Made by a program: the position numbers and the translations under genes | Shown here: piece by piece, positions 48,831 to 59,072 of the stretch | Layout: every line of letters starts with the position of its first letter | How positions within the stretch are numbered: the stretch's first letter is position 1 | Notes under the pieces: model-generated | Told to the model about the DNA's origin: nothing | The model's database searches: none | Seen by the model: only the letters and a program-made list of their open reading frames with translations | Assembly: GCF_003029735.1 (NCBI RefSeq) | Contig: NZ_KZ686269.1 | Coordinates: forward strand, 434,001-498,000 | From: Pedobacter yulinensis | GTDB taxonomy: Bacteria; Bacteroidota; Bacteroidia; Sphingobacteriales; Sphingobacteriaceae | Reading direction: 5' to 3' | Length of the DNA stretch: 64,000 nucleotides

Positions 48831-50009
48831 TTAGTCCGTAAGCCTGCCCCGACGCGACGATACTGATTTCAATTTGAGTTTCACGGGTTTCCCTGTTTTT
48901 GCCGACTCATAAATGGCGTCGATGATCAGGTGATCCTGAAGTCCCTCCTCGCCAGGGGTAAATGGCTTCCGGCCCCGGAGGATACATTCTGAAAAATGAT
49001 CCATTTCTGTCGCGAAATGATTCACATCCGGAATGCCGATCTCTGTTTCCAATTGATGCATTTCTTCAGCATGCACCATTTTCAGCCTCTGCCCGCTGTA
49101 ATTGAAGGCCTTGTCGAGCATCAGGCGGCCCTTTTCAAAGTGAATGTTCAGGGTGCGGGCCTCGTGAATATTGTAGTGGGTCATACAATTGGCAATAACG
49201 CCGCTCGGGAAACGCATTTGCCAGGATACCATTTCCTCAACCTCCTTAAAAAGCGGATTTCCCGGGGTCGAGTAGGTGTAGGCGAAAATTTCTTCGGGTT
49301 CCTCACCCAGAATGTACCGGATGGTATTGAAACAATAAATGCCAACATCAGGTAGCGCACCGCCGCCGGCTGCATCTTTTTTAAGCCGCCATTGGTCAGC
49401 ATTGGCGCTGCTTTGACCGTTTACCGCCTCAATAAATTTAGGCTTGCCAAGCGATGATGCAGCTAAAGCCGACTTCATATAGCGCACATGCGGTTCAAAT
49501 TGCATCCGGTAAGCAATCATGAGTTGAACTCCTGCTTTTTCACAGGTACGGATCATTTTTTTACACTCGGCCGGTGTCGATGCCATCGGCTTTTCACATA
49601 ACACGTGTTTGCCTGCGTTGGCAGCCCTGACCGTATAGTCCAGGTGCATGGTATTGGGCAGGACAATGTAAACAGCCTGTACGTCAGGATTGTCTGCCAG
49701 CCGATCGAACTGTTCGTATGTATAGCAATTTCGCGGGTCCACGCCATATTGCCCGGCCACTTGCTGCATCTTTTCTTCATCTCCGCTAACCAGTGCCGCC
49801 AATTTCGACTGCTCAGATGAGGCCAAAGCGGGCAAGATCTCTTCCAGGGTCAAATGCCCCAGGCCAACAACGGCATAACCCACCCGGTCGGCCGGAGACA
49901 GAGGAGAAGGCGCCGGCGGGGCTTCAACATCTGCAGCAGACTTCCATTCTTCTAGTTTGACCGGTTTTTGCATTTTTAATTTGCCCTTTGCGCTTTGTTT
50001 TTTCATCAT
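48831..50009 (-). CDS. Gfo/Idh/MocA family oxidoreductase
   Basis: The 392-residue enzyme has a nucleotide-binding domain (YAVVGLGHLTLEEILPAL) and the Gfo/Idh/MocA motif CEKPMAS with the active-site Lys, then the substrate domain (VQLMIAYRMQFEPHVRYMKSAL, DVGIYCFNTIRYILG). It is close to glucose-fructose oxidoreductase. The family oxidises or reduces sugars with tightly or loosely bound NAD(P). The first 40 residues are basic then proline-rich (MMKKQSAKGKLKMQKPVKLEEW ... PPAPSPLSPAD) and unusual; they are not a clear signal peptide, and a start at Met13 is also possible. Substrate unknown. Confidence 0.87.
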   Translation of the reverse strand: MMKKQSAKGKLKMQKPVKLEEWKSAADVEAPPAPSPLSPADRVGYAVVGLGHLTLEEILPALASSEQSKLAALVSGDEEKMQQVAGQYGVDPRNCYTYEQFDRLADNPDVQAVYIVLPNTMHLDYTVRAANAGKHVLCEKPMASTPAECKKMIRTCEKAGVQLMIAYRMQFEPHVRYMKSALAASSLGKPKFIEAVNGQSSANADQWRLKKDAAGGGALPDVGIYCFNTIRYILGEEPEEIFAYTYSTPGNPLFKEVEEMVSWQMRFPSGVIANCMTHYNIHEARTLNIHFEKGRLMLDKAFNYSGQRLKMVHAEEMHQLETEIGIPDVNHFATEMDHFSECILRGRKPFTPGEEGLQDHLIIDAIYESAKTGKPVKLKLKSVSSRRGRLTD

Positions 50010-50210
50010 GTCTTTTTTTTAAAAAACACAGGTTTCCTTCAAATGTTCGTGACCTTTAACTTCGCCTGCTTTTTACATTCCCGGCTTGTCTTTCATGGCA
50101 TGGAAACGCCAGCATTTCTGCAGCGTCAGTTCGCCTGCCTCTCGCAAGAAAATTTTTGAGAGAAAGCCGGAAAAGTTTATGAAATTGCCTTCGATTGTAA
50201 ACCTTGTAAA

Positions 50211-52532
50211 ATGAACAGATATTTCTTCGGCGCTGCGGCTTTGTTTTTTGCCTGCAGCGTTCAGGCGCAAGACAGACAGCTCACAGCAGCCGATTATGAG
50301 CGGGCCCAGCGCTTCCTCTCCACCAATGCCGAGCAGCTTGTAGACCATGCCGTGTCGCGGCCAGACTGGCTTCCCGGCGACCGCCTGCTGCTTCGTGATG
50401 CAGGCAACGGAACGGTTCAATACCTGCTGGCAGACGCCAAAGCAGGCAAACTGCAACCAGCCTTCGACCATAAAAAACTGGCAGCCGCGCTGTCGGCAAG
50501 CCAAGGGCCCGTGCGTGCCAATGCCCTGCCCATTAGCGGGGTGGAATTGCTCCCAGACGGCCAGAACCTGCGTTTCTTTTTCGGCGGCAGGCTCTACACC
50601 TGCAACCTGAAAACGTATCAGCTACAGGCCCAGCCTGGCGGTCAACCGCCATCGCGGCGCCGGTCTGCAACAGGAAAGCAGGGCGACGGTCCGGCGAACC
50701 GCTCGCCAGATGGCAGCAAGGCGGTTTTCATCCGCTCCCATAATCTTTGGCTGCGGGACCTGAAAAATGGACAGGAAACACTATTGACAACAGACGGCGT
50801 AAAAGACTACGGGTATGCCACCGACAATGCCGGCTGGAAGTCGAGCGATGCGGCTATCGTTGCCTGGTCGCCCGATTCGAGAAAGGTCGCCACCTTCAAA
50901 CAGGACCAGCGGCACCTGAACGACATGTACCTGGTCAGCACCAACGTTGGCGCACCCAGGTTAAAGCAATGGAAATATGCACTGCCTTCTGATCAGAAAG
51001 TCGCGATGATTGAGCGCGTAATTATCGATGTGGCGCAAGCACGGGTTATCCCGATCCTGGCACCTGCAGATCCGCACCGGGCTACCCTGAGCGACGATAT
51101 TTCAAGCAGTGGTACCCTTGATGATGTGCAGTGGAACGCCGATGCCAGCCGCCTGGCCTTCGTGTCGACCTCCCGGTACCACAATGAAGAGCGGGTTCGC
51201 CTTGCTGATGCAGCCACCGGAAAAGTGACTGAGCTTTTTGAGGAAAAAGTGAAAACTCAATATGAATCGGGATGGGGCACCATCAACTGGCGTTTCCTGG
51301 ATAAGTCGAACGAATTGATCTGGTTTTCGGAACGTGATGACTGGGGTCACCTGTACCTGTACGACAGCCGGAGCGGAAAACTAAAAAACCGCATCACAAC
51401 AGGGTCCTGGGTGGTTACTCAGCTCCTCAGGGTAGATGAAGAGAAACGCCAGGCGTATTTCATAGCCCGCGGGCTGCAAGAGGCCAATCCTTATTTTGCG
51501 CAACTCTGCCGGATCGGCCTGGACGGTAAAAATTTTAAAGTACTTACGCCCGAAGCCGGCAATCACCGTGTGGAGTTCAGCGAGTCGGGTAAGTACTTTG
51601 CAGACAGCTGGTCCAGTCCTGATCAGCCCGGGAGCAGCACCATCCGCGACCTGGATGGTAAAATACGGGTCAGGCTTCCGGCTACAGACATTTCAAGACT
51701 GCTTGCGGCCGGCTGGAAAGCACCCCAGCCCTTTACAGTGAAAGCGAACGATGGCAAAACCGACTTATACGGGCTGCTGTATACACCTGCTAATCTTGAG
51801 CCAGGGAAAAAATATCCCGTTATTGATTACATCTACCCCGGTCCGCAGGGAGGCAGCATTGGCGGAAATTGGTCGTTTGCGGCCGCCCGCCGCGATAACC
51901 AGGCACTTGCTTCGCTGGGCTTCATCGTGGTAGAGCTTGAGGGATCCAGCAACCCCTTACGGTCTAAAAGTTTTCATGACCAGAGTTATGGCAACATGGC
52001 TGAAAATACCCTGGCCGACCAGGTTGCCGGAATCAAAGAGCTGGCCAGGCGTTATCCTTATATGGATCTGGACCGGGTTGGGATCTGGGGGCATTCAGGA
52101 GGTGGTTTTGCTACCGCTGCCGCCATGTTCAGGTATCCTGATTTCTTCAAAGTCGGAATCGCCGAGTCGGGCAATCACGACAACAGGAATTATGAAGACG
52201 ATTGGGGAGACCGGTACAATGGCCCGATCAGTGACGAAGAATATGCCAGGCAGGCAAACCAAACATATGCCGCCAATCTGAAAGGAAAACTCATGCTGGC
52301 GCATGGCATGATGGACGATAATGTCCCGCCTTATAACACCTTGCTCGTTGTCGAAGCGCTTCAGAAAGCCAATAAGGATTTTGACCTGGTCGTTTTTCCA
52401 AATAGCGCTCATGGCTTTGGCGCTTACAATACGTACATGATGCGCCGCCGGTGGGACTATTTTGTAAGCCACCTGATGGCTGCCCGGCCGCCAAAGGAAT
52501 TTAAGATTGAGATCAAACCAGACGTGCGTTAA
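50211..52532 (+). CDS. S9 family peptidase (dipeptidyl-peptidase IV-like)
   Basis: Signal peptide MNRYFFGAAALFFACSVQAQ, then an N-terminal beta-propeller (SPDGSKAVFIRSHNLWLRDL, WSPDSRKVATFKQDQRH) and a C-terminal alpha/beta-hydrolase domain. The nucleophile Ser lies in GIWGHSGGGFA, the Asp in MMDDNVPPYN and the His in NSAHGFG. DPP4-like enzymes remove dipeptides from peptides; this one is exported and, at 773 residues, of usual length. The Ser motif is GHSGGG rather than GWSYGG, as in the prolyl-oligopeptidase-like Bacteroidota set. It is divergent from the oxidoreductase gene. Confidence 0.9.
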   Translation: MNRYFFGAAALFFACSVQAQDRQLTAADYERAQRFLSTNAEQLVDHAVSRPDWLPGDRLLLRDAGNGTVQYLLADAKAGKLQPAFDHKKLAAALSASQGPVRANALPISGVELLPDGQNLRFFFGGRLYTCNLKTYQLQAQPGGQPPSRRRSATGKQGDGPANRSPDGSKAVFIRSHNLWLRDLKNGQETLLTTDGVKDYGYATDNAGWKSSDAAIVAWSPDSRKVATFKQDQRHLNDMYLVSTNVGAPRLKQWKYALPSDQKVAMIERVIIDVAQARVIPILAPADPHRATLSDDISSSGTLDDVQWNADASRLAFVSTSRYHNEERVRLADAATGKVTELFEEKVKTQYESGWGTINWRFLDKSNELIWFSERDDWGHLYLYDSRSGKLKNRITTGSWVVTQLLRVDEEKRQAYFIARGLQEANPYFAQLCRIGLDGKNFKVLTPEAGNHRVEFSESGKYFADSWSSPDQPGSSTIRDLDGKIRVRLPATDISRLLAAGWKAPQPFTVKANDGKTDLYGLLYTPANLEPGKKYPVIDYIYPGPQGGSIGGNWSFAAARRDNQALASLGFIVVELEGSSNPLRSKSFHDQSYGNMAENTLADQVAGIKELARRYPYMDLDRVGIWGHSGGGFATAAAMFRYPDFFKVGIAESGNHDNRNYEDDWGDRYNGPISDEEYARQANQTYAANLKGKLMLAHGMMDDNVPPYNTLLVVEALQKANKDFDLVVFPNSAHGFGAYNTYMMRRRWDYFVSHLMAARPPKEFKIEIKPDVR

Positions 52533-52567
52533 CGACAGGCATGGCGGCAATGTACTCCCAAGACTAA

Positions 52568-52819
52568 TTTAAGTCTATAGATTTAGCAGAGGCAATGGAT
52601 ATGCAACTGGTTTATGCGTTGGTGCCAAAAGAGGAGTCGATGCAAAAGTTAATTGAACGCAAAGCAAGGGAAACGGCTACCCAAATCGTCATGCGTACCT
52701 CTGCATCGATGAAACTTGAAGACCACGAAAACCGTCAGGAACGACTGGAAGCAGCCATCCGCGAAAAAACCGCGCAGCTTATAGACGAAATGCCCAGGTT
52801 CATTTGGGACCAGTACTGA
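52568..52819 (+). pseudogene. Mobile mystery protein A, N-terminally truncated
   Basis: In frame, after a TAA at 52565-52567, the sequence reads FKSIDLAEAMDMQLVYALVP and continues to 52819, matching the C-terminal half of mobile mystery protein A (LVYALVP, RKARETATQIVMRTSASMKLEDHEN). The N-terminal helix-turn-helix is missing; the remaining ORF (52595-52819) lacks it. Family members are HTH proteins that pair with a Fic-domain partner and are mobile. The remnant suggests a deleted toxin-antitoxin-like unit. Confidence 0.75.
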
Positions 52820-52821
52820 GA

Positions 52822-53400
52822 TATGATGACGGTCAGCCCCCCTTGACGATGAGGAACGGGTGGGTCTGCGCATTTCATCGATAACGACCCGGCAGGAACT
52901 CGACGAGGTGGAGCAATGGAACATTGAGCAGGCGGTCGAGTGGTCAATGCGTAGCCGCTGGAAATGCCAGCCGGATCTTTACAGAAGACTTTATCTGCCA
53001 ACTGCATGTTCGCATGTACGGACAAGTATGGGGCTGGGCAGGAAATTTCAGAAAAACGAATAAGAACATTGGCATTCATTACCTGCAGGTAAGGCAGGCG
53101 CTAAGGGAGCTAATCGATGATGCTGGTTTCTGGGTCGGCAACAGCGTCTACCCGCCCGATGAACTGGCCATCCGTTTTAAACACCGCCTTGTGTCCATTC
53201 ATTGTTTTCCGAACGGAAACGGGCGGCACTCACGGTTAATGGCCGATATCATCAGCCAGCACGTGTTCAAACAACAGGTGTTCAGTTGGGGTGGGGTTTC
53301 GCTGGTTAGCCCGGGCGAGCTGCGTAAAACGTATATCGCAGCACTGCGCCTGGCCGATGGAGGAACCCTGCCCAAACTGATCCGTTTTGCCCGTAGTTAA
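52822..53400 (+). pseudogene. Mobile mystery protein B (Fic family), frameshifted
   Basis: The Fic protein of the pair reads in three pieces. YDDGQPP (from 52822), then after the C-run (52837-52842) DDEERVGLRISSITTRQELDEVEQWNIEQAVEW in another frame, then from about 52970 FTEDFICQLHVRMYGQVWGWAGNFRKTNKNIG to the end in the first frame. The Fic core is complete in the third piece: IRFKHRLVSIHCFPNGNGRHSRLMADI contains HCFPNGNGR-type HPFxxGNGR, so the AMP-transfer site is intact but the protein cannot be made in one frame. Two compensating indels (net zero) break the middle. Pseudogene, probably decayed with its A partner. Confidence 0.8.
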
Positions 53401-53424
53401 GCGGGAAAGAGCTGTTTTTAGCGT

Positions 53425-55482
53425 TTACCTCGATGCGTTTTGCCGGCCAACATGTACCATGTTCTCTGCCGCCAGTGTCTGACCGTTCTCTCCCTGAAAA
53501 ACCATTTGGGGCAAACCCTTTGCGGCCTCGAAACTGATCGAAACCGGGTGATATCCCTTTTCCAGGCGGATACTGCCGGCATGCCGGTAAGCTTGGACAT
53601 CGCCAAAATTCCCATCAATCAGCGCCGCCTGGTGAATCCTGGCAAACACCTTTCCGGAGCCCTGAATCTGCAGGGTATAGGTACCGGTTTCAGGTATCCT
53701 GATGTAACCGGTAAGTACATACATTTTTCCGGGCACCGGCTGCAGGCGGCCGACTTTCCCTAGTGGCAGTACGCCCGAAATTTCCGGACTCACCATATTT
53801 GTCTGTACAAGCCAGTCCGTAGTCAGGGGGTAACGTGTCCATTTTAACCCGGTAGCCAGGGGGCCTTGCGGTGCTACCGCCGGCACGGCAGCATCATCAT
53901 ACGGCCTGACTGCACCGCTGTCGGGCCTTCTGGCCGAAAGCGCCATGCGCTTAAATTCGCGTTGCAATGCGGCATTTGTTGCGGCAAGATTACGCATTTG
54001 GCGCGGATCCTTAATGATGTCGTAAATTTCGAAGTCGTCATTTGCTGAACCGACATTATACCGGAGCCCGACCATATTGCCCAGGCGCAGCATTTGCATT
54101 TCCCTTCGTATCTTATTCCGGTGCTCAGGTGTAAAACTTTTGTAGGCGGGGGTCTTTCCTTCAACAAAATACTCTGAGTAGATCAGCGCTGGCCGTTGTT
54201 TGCCGCTGCCGGTTAACGAGGGAAGTAGCGAGACACCATCGCTTGTAACCGGTGCAGGCATGCCCGCCAGTTCAGAGAACGTGGGCAGCCAGTCGTAAGA
54301 AATGCTCGGACTGCTGATCCTTTTCCCCGCAGGTATATGGCCGGGCCACCATGCTATTGTCGGGGTCATCATGCCGCCTTCCAGCATATCCCTTTTTAAG
54401 CCTCCGAAAGGACCATAGTTCTGGAAAAACTGGGGCGTAAACTCGTCGTAGTTTTTTGGTAAATATGATTCTGCCGAAGGTCCGTTATCTGAAGTGAAGA
54501 CGACAAGCGTGTTTTTGTCGATTTTAAGGTCTTTGAGCAGCTGAAGCAAATCGTCGATCTGCTCATCGAGCCTTTTATTTACAGAGGCGTAACGCTTGTA
54601 CGTTTCAGGCCAGCCTATCTCGGCCGTGGAGGCGTCCTGGTCATGATCGTATGTGGCGTTTGCATATTCCGGGTAAACGTATGAATCAGGTGTGCCATTT
54701 GCCGTATTGATCATTTCTCCTGGCTTTCCGGTCCATTTGAGCCCGCCTTTCAGGCCCCGGCCTTGGGGATAGGGGCCGGTAGGCAGTTCAATTGTGGCAT
54801 GCGGGGTGTCGTATGCCAGGTACAGGAAGAACGGTGAATTACGCTTAGCCTGCTCGCCTATGTATTGTTTAGCCCTGGCGGTAAACAGGTCGCCGGTATA
54901 ACATTTGTCCAGCTGCTGGCTTACTTCGGTATAGTTGTCCCAAACATTTTTCGGGTCGCGATAGAGTCCCTCTTTTGGGTAATGTTCATGTCCGTCTGCA
55001 TGTGCAATGTACCCGAAATAGCTGTCAAAGCCACGTTTGAGAGGGTGTGCAGGCCATTTCGGCGCCTGCGCTTTACCCTGCAGGCCCCATTTTCCAATCG
55101 CAGCGGTATGGTAACCCGCAGCTTTCAATACGCTTGCCAGCGTGTGGTTATTTTCAAGTGCTTTATCAAATTGATTGTTGCGCACATTTGAGTGACCCTG
55201 GCTGCGGCCGGTAAGCAGCGAGGCGCGTGAGGGCGCGCAAACCGGAGCAGCACAATATTGTGTCAGGATCGCGCCTTCTGCCGCCATCTTGTCCAGGCCG
55301 GGCGTAGTCATTGCAGGCTGCTTGCCGCGAATCTTGTTCTGCCAGAACACACCCAGATCGCCGTAGCCCAGGTCGTCGGTTAGGATGAAAATGATGTTGG
55401 GCCGGGATGTTTTCTGTGCCGGCGAGGACAACGGCAGCAGCAGTGCTGCCAGTGCCGCAATAGACAAACGTAAAGCGCTCAT
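53425..55482 (-). CDS. Sulfatase with PA14-like C-terminal domain
   Basis: The 685-residue exported enzyme (signal [22 protein letters not shown]) has the sulfatase signature [12 protein letters not shown], whose Cys becomes formylglycine, and metal-binding [10 protein letters not shown] and FTSDNGPS. It hydrolyses sulfate esters. Beyond about residue 540 a PA14-like beta domain ([25 protein letters not shown] ... [13 protein letters not shown]) replaces the usual C-terminus, perhaps for glycan binding. It is divergent from the SusC gene, as in many polysaccharide loci. The glycan is unknown. Confidence 0.9.
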   Translation of the reverse strand: MSALRLSIAALAALLLPLSSPAQKTSRPNIIFILTDDLGYGDLGVFWQNKIRGKQPAMTTPGLDKMAAEGAILTQYCAAPVCAPSRASLLTGRSQGHSNVRNNQFDKALENNHTLASVLKAAGYHTAAIGKWGLQGKAQAPKWPAHPLKRGFDSYFGYIAHADGHEHYPKEGLYRDPKNVWDNYTEVSQQLDKCYTGDLFTARAKQYIGEQAKRNSPFFLYLAYDTPHATIELPTGPYPQGRGLKGGLKWTGKPGEMINTANGTPDSYVYPEYANATYDHDQDASTAEIGWPETYKRYASVNKRLDEQIDDLLQLLKDLKIDKNTLVVFTSDNGPSAESYLPKNYDEFTPQFFQNYGPFGGLKRDMLEGGMMTPTIAWWPGHIPAGKRISSPSISYDWLPTFSELAGMPAPVTSDGVSLLPSLTGSGKQRPALIYSEYFVEGKTPAYKSFTPEHRNKIRREMQMLRLGNMVGLRYNVGSANDDFEIYDIIKDPRQMRNLAATNAALQREFKRMALSARRPDSGAVRPYDDAAVPAVAPQGPLATGLKWTRYPLTTDWLVQTNMVSPEISGVLPLGKVGRLQPVPGKMYVLTGYIRIPETGTYTLQIQGSGKVFARIHQAALIDGNFGDVQAYRHAGSIRLEKGYHPVSISFEAAKGLPQMVFQGENGQTLAAENMVHVGRQNASR

Positions 55483-55922
55483 GTTGTGTGTTGGTTCAGG
55501 TAGGCAGGAACTCCTGCCGCTGCAAGTTATAAATTTTGCCCAGCGGCTATATCACCCCGATCTAAATTCTTATGTATTTAATTTGTTTCTGTGTTATTAT
55601 TTTCTGAAAATCAGGGCGTTACGATATTTTTTTTTGGTCCGGAACCTGGTCTTGGTACCACATATTTATTATGATTGCGCACAAATTTGATATCTGTGCG
55701 GCCTGTTTTCAGGCTAACATTGTTCAGGATGCCGCAGGTCCCTTTCCCGGGCCTTAGCTTTCCACTAACCAACAAACAACGTGTTCCCCGAGGCTGCCGG
55801 CCAAGGCTGCTGCCGCCGGCCTATGCCTGGTATAAGGACGAGACATCATCCTGAAATAACAACCAAATTACATGTGAACGGCAGTTTTGATAAATGTATT
55901 GAGAAACCTAAAACCATATATA
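55483..55922. other. Divergent intergenic region, sulfatase / susC
   Basis: In 440 bases I see no gene. There is an imperfect dyad at 55678-55700 that may be an operator, and further GC-rich stems near 55790-55825 in the likely SusC leader. No perfect TAnnTTTG element was found. Confidence 0.5.
55678..55700. promoter_or_regulatory. Dyad upstream of susC
   Basis: CGCACA (55678-55683) and TGTGCG (55695-55700), eleven bases apart; TATCTGTG (55691-55698), seven of eight to the minus-7 consensus, overlaps the right arm. A regulator site is possible. Confidence 0.4.
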
Positions 55923-58900
55923 ATGATTAAACACATTACTCAGCTAAAATGCGCCAGGCTTGCCCGGAGTACGACGGGGCTCGTGATGCTCCTGCTCGTG
56001 TTCCTGACTGCGCCGGCGAGCCTGCGGGCCCAGAACATCCCGGTTACGGGCACGGTGACAGGTATGGAAAATGAGGTGCTTGCAGGCGTCAACGTTGCTG
56101 TGAAGGGCAGCCAGCAAACGGTCAATACAAACGAAACAGGGGCCTATACCCTGAACGTTCCCGGAAATGCCGTGCTGGTGTTCACCTATGTAGGCTACAA
56201 ACGCCGCGAGGTTCCGGTTAACAACCGCGGCCGCATCAATGTACAGCTTGAACCGACCAATGCCACTTTAGACGATGTGGTGGTCATGGGTTATGGAACC
56301 GTACGAAAAAGCGATGTAACAGGTGCAGTCAGTTCGGTCAAACTCGAAGATGTCAATGAAAAGCGCGTAATTTCGGTACCTGAATCCCTGCAGGGAAAGA
56401 TAGCGGGTGTCAACATCCTGAACAATACAGGCGAGCCGGGATCGGGTATGACCTTCAACATCAGGGGCTTGACATCAGTGTCGGGAAACAACCAGCCGCT
56501 GATCGTGATAGACGGGCAGCCGATCGAATCGTCGGTGGGCTCGGCAACGGCGGGAATGAACAACGACTGGGGAACGCAGGTACCGCCTTCTGACCCGCTG
56601 GCCAGTCTCAATCCATCAGACATCGCTTCGATCGAAGTCCTGAAAGATGCCTCCTCTACAGCTATTTATGGCTCGCGCGGGGCAAACGGCGTGGTGCTTA
56701 TTACTACACGTTCGGGCGCCACCGGGAATGACAAAATTTCGTATACCACCCGTCTTGACCGAAGCAGCCTGCCTAAAAAATTGGGCGTACTCAGCTCGCT
56801 TGAATTCATGCAGTTCAAAAATGAAGCTGCCGTGAATGACGGTAAACTGCCGGTCTATACCGACTTTCAGCTTGATTCTATAGCCAACTCAGTCAACACA
56901 AACTGGCAGGACCTCGTATACCGGAATGCCCTTTCGCAAGACCATCAGCTCAGTCTTTCGGGACGTGACAACAAGGGAAACTACCTGATCAACGGCAATT
57001 TTACGCAGCAGAACAGTGTACTCAATAACGCAGATTATGCCCGTGGCGGACTGCGGGTGAATCTGGACCGGAACCTGACCTCGAAACTTCAGCTGAGTGT
57101 GCGCAGTTACGCATCGCTCGCCAACCGCGATTACGGCTCGCAGTCCAACAGCCAGGGTAACCTGGGCTCATCGGCCGTGATGGGGGCAATTGCTTACAAC
57201 CCCCTTAATACCCCCTATGGAGATGATGGTGAACTCGATGAAACCGTGCGGAACAACCCCGTGGTTGTCACCGAGCAAGTTAAAGACCGTACATCCATTC
57301 GCACATTCATTGCCAATGTTTCCCTGAACTACCGGATTACGCCAGACCTCTCATTCAAAGCCAGCGGCGGGGTCAATGATCTGTATTCGGTGCGCAACGT
57401 GTATTATCCGCGAACTACGTTTATCGGGAATCGCGACCAGGGCTCGGCAGTACGGGCCGACAACCTCAATTCAAATTTCCTGGTCGACAACATTCTGACG
57501 TATAAAAAAATTACAGGCAAACACTCCATTAATGCCGTTGGTGGTTATTCCTACCAGCAATGGAGCCGCCGGGCAACGAGCCAGAACAGCGCAAATTTTC
57601 CTTCAGACGCACTGGGCTATAACAATCTGGGCAGTGCTGCCTCGCCCGGAGTTATGAATACGCTGAACAAGGCCTGGGCGCTGCAATCTTTGCTGGCTCG
57701 GGTTAATTACAGCTACGCAAGCCGTTATCTCCTTACACTGACCGGCCGGTATGACGGGGCCACGCGCCTCGCCGAAGGCAACAAGTGGAACCTCTTTCCA
57801 TCAATAGGGCTGGGCTGGAACATTTCAAATGAGCGTTTTTTCAAAGAACGCGTCAAATCTGTAAGCGAACTTAAGATCAGGGGAAGTTACGGTGTAGCCG
57901 GAAACGAAAATATTGCTGTCGGTGCCACCCAGGCTACATATGGAATCGGGTACGGCGTTATTGGCCAGAACATTATTCCCGGGTACATCACTGCCGACTT
58001 CGAGAATCCGAACCTGAAGTGGGAGCGAACCGAGCAGTATAATATCGGCGTGGACCTGGCTATGTTCAAAAACCGCCTCAATTTAAGTGCAGACTATTAT
58101 TATAAGCGCACAACCGACCTGCTGATCAACCTGCCGCTGCCCACATCGGCAACATATGGCAACTATTATACAAATGTAGGCGAAGTGATGAACAAGGGAT
58201 TTGATGTGGAAGGAAGTTTTGATGTGCTGAACGGACCCTTCAAATTAAATATCGGTGCGAACTTCTCGATCATGGAAAATAAGGTGATTGACATGGGGCA
58301 AAGCAATATCGTATATGGCGGAGTTTACATCAACGGCGGCGATATCCTGCTTAACCAGGCCCTCCAGGTTGCCAAGCCTGGCTACCCGATCTCCTCATTC
58401 TGGGGTTACAAAACTGAGGGTATTTACCAGACACCTGAAGAAGTTGCCGCCGGCCCTGAAGCGACCACTGCAAAACCCGGAGACATCCGTTTTGTAGATT
58501 TTAACGGCGACGGCAAGATATCTGATGAAGATAAGACTGTGATCGGGAAGCCAAACCCGGACTATACTTTCGGTTTCAATGCAGATATGTCATACAGACG
58601 TTTCACGTTCAGCTTCAGCCTGCTCGGCAGCGAGGGTAACCAGATCATCAACCTGACCAGGTGGCTGGTTGGCGCAAACAATTCGAACGGCAATTACAAC
58701 CAGTTGCAGGAGACCTACTATGGTCGGTGGACCGGTCCAGGAACCTCGAACGTTTATCCAAAGGCCACTTCGGCAACCGCAAGGCTAAGCAGGCGTTTCC
58801 CCGACTGGATGGTTGAAGATGCCTCTTTCCTGCGCCTGCAGAATGTTACGCTCGGCTACCGGTTTAAACTTCCAAAATCGATGAAAGTAAACGGCCTGCG

Positions 58901-59060
58901 GGTCTACCTGTCGGGAACCAATCTGCTTACCCTGACCAATTACAGCGGATACGATCCCAACATCAATGCATTCGGCCATTTCGGCCTCATGAGCGGCATT
59001 GATTATGGTACCCTGCCGCAATCAAGAACGGTGTCTGCCGGTCTTGAACTCACCTTTTAA
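55923..59060 (+). CDS. SusC/RagA-type TonB-linked outer-membrane transporter
   Basis: Start 55923 (MIKHITQLKCARLARSTTG) gives 1045 residues and a signal peptide cleaved after LRAQ. A carboxypeptidase-regulatory-like domain (VTGTVTGMENEVLAGVNVAVKG ... VFTYVGYKRREVPVN) and the TonB box (DDVVVMGYGTV) lead to the plug (GKIAGVNILNNTGEPGSGMTFNIRG, IASIEVLKDASSTAIYGSRGANGVV, both SusC signatures) and a 22-strand barrel. It imports glycans with the SusD partner whose gene follows after 12 bases. The neighbouring sulfatases suggest a sulfated substrate. Confidence 0.95.
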   Translation: MIKHITQLKCARLARSTTGLVMLLLVFLTAPASLRAQNIPVTGTVTGMENEVLAGVNVAVKGSQQTVNTNETGAYTLNVPGNAVLVFTYVGYKRREVPVNNRGRINVQLEPTNATLDDVVVMGYGTVRKSDVTGAVSSVKLEDVNEKRVISVPESLQGKIAGVNILNNTGEPGSGMTFNIRGLTSVSGNNQPLIVIDGQPIESSVGSATAGMNNDWGTQVPPSDPLASLNPSDIASIEVLKDASSTAIYGSRGANGVVLITTRSGATGNDKISYTTRLDRSSLPKKLGVLSSLEFMQFKNEAAVNDGKLPVYTDFQLDSIANSVNTNWQDLVYRNALSQDHQLSLSGRDNKGNYLINGNFTQQNSVLNNADYARGGLRVNLDRNLTSKLQLSVRSYASLANRDYGSQSNSQGNLGSSAVMGAIAYNPLNTPYGDDGELDETVRNNPVVVTEQVKDRTSIRTFIANVSLNYRITPDLSFKASGGVNDLYSVRNVYYPRTTFIGNRDQGSAVRADNLNSNFLVDNILTYKKITGKHSINAVGGYSYQQWSRRATSQNSANFPSDALGYNNLGSAASPGVMNTLNKAWALQSLLARVNYSYASRYLLTLTGRYDGATRLAEGNKWNLFPSIGLGWNISNERFFKERVKSVSELKIRGSYGVAGNENIAVGATQATYGIGYGVIGQNIIPGYITADFENPNLKWERTEQYNIGVDLAMFKNRLNLSADYYYKRTTDLLINLPLPTSATYGNYYTNVGEVMNKGFDVEGSFDVLNGPFKLNIGANFSIMENKVIDMGQSNIVYGGVYINGGDILLNQALQVAKPGYPISSFWGYKTEGIYQTPEEVAAGPEATTAKPGDIRFVDFNGDGKISDEDKTVIGKPNPDYTFGFNADMSYRRFTFSFSLLGSEGNQIINLTRWLVGANNSNGNYNQLQETYYGRWTGPGTSNVYPKATSATARLSRRFPDWMVEDASFLRLQNVTLGYRFKLPKSMKVNGLRVYLSGTNLLTLTNYSGYDPNINAFGHFGLMSGIDYGTLPQSRTVSAGLELTF

Positions 59061-59072
59061 TATACCTGGACA

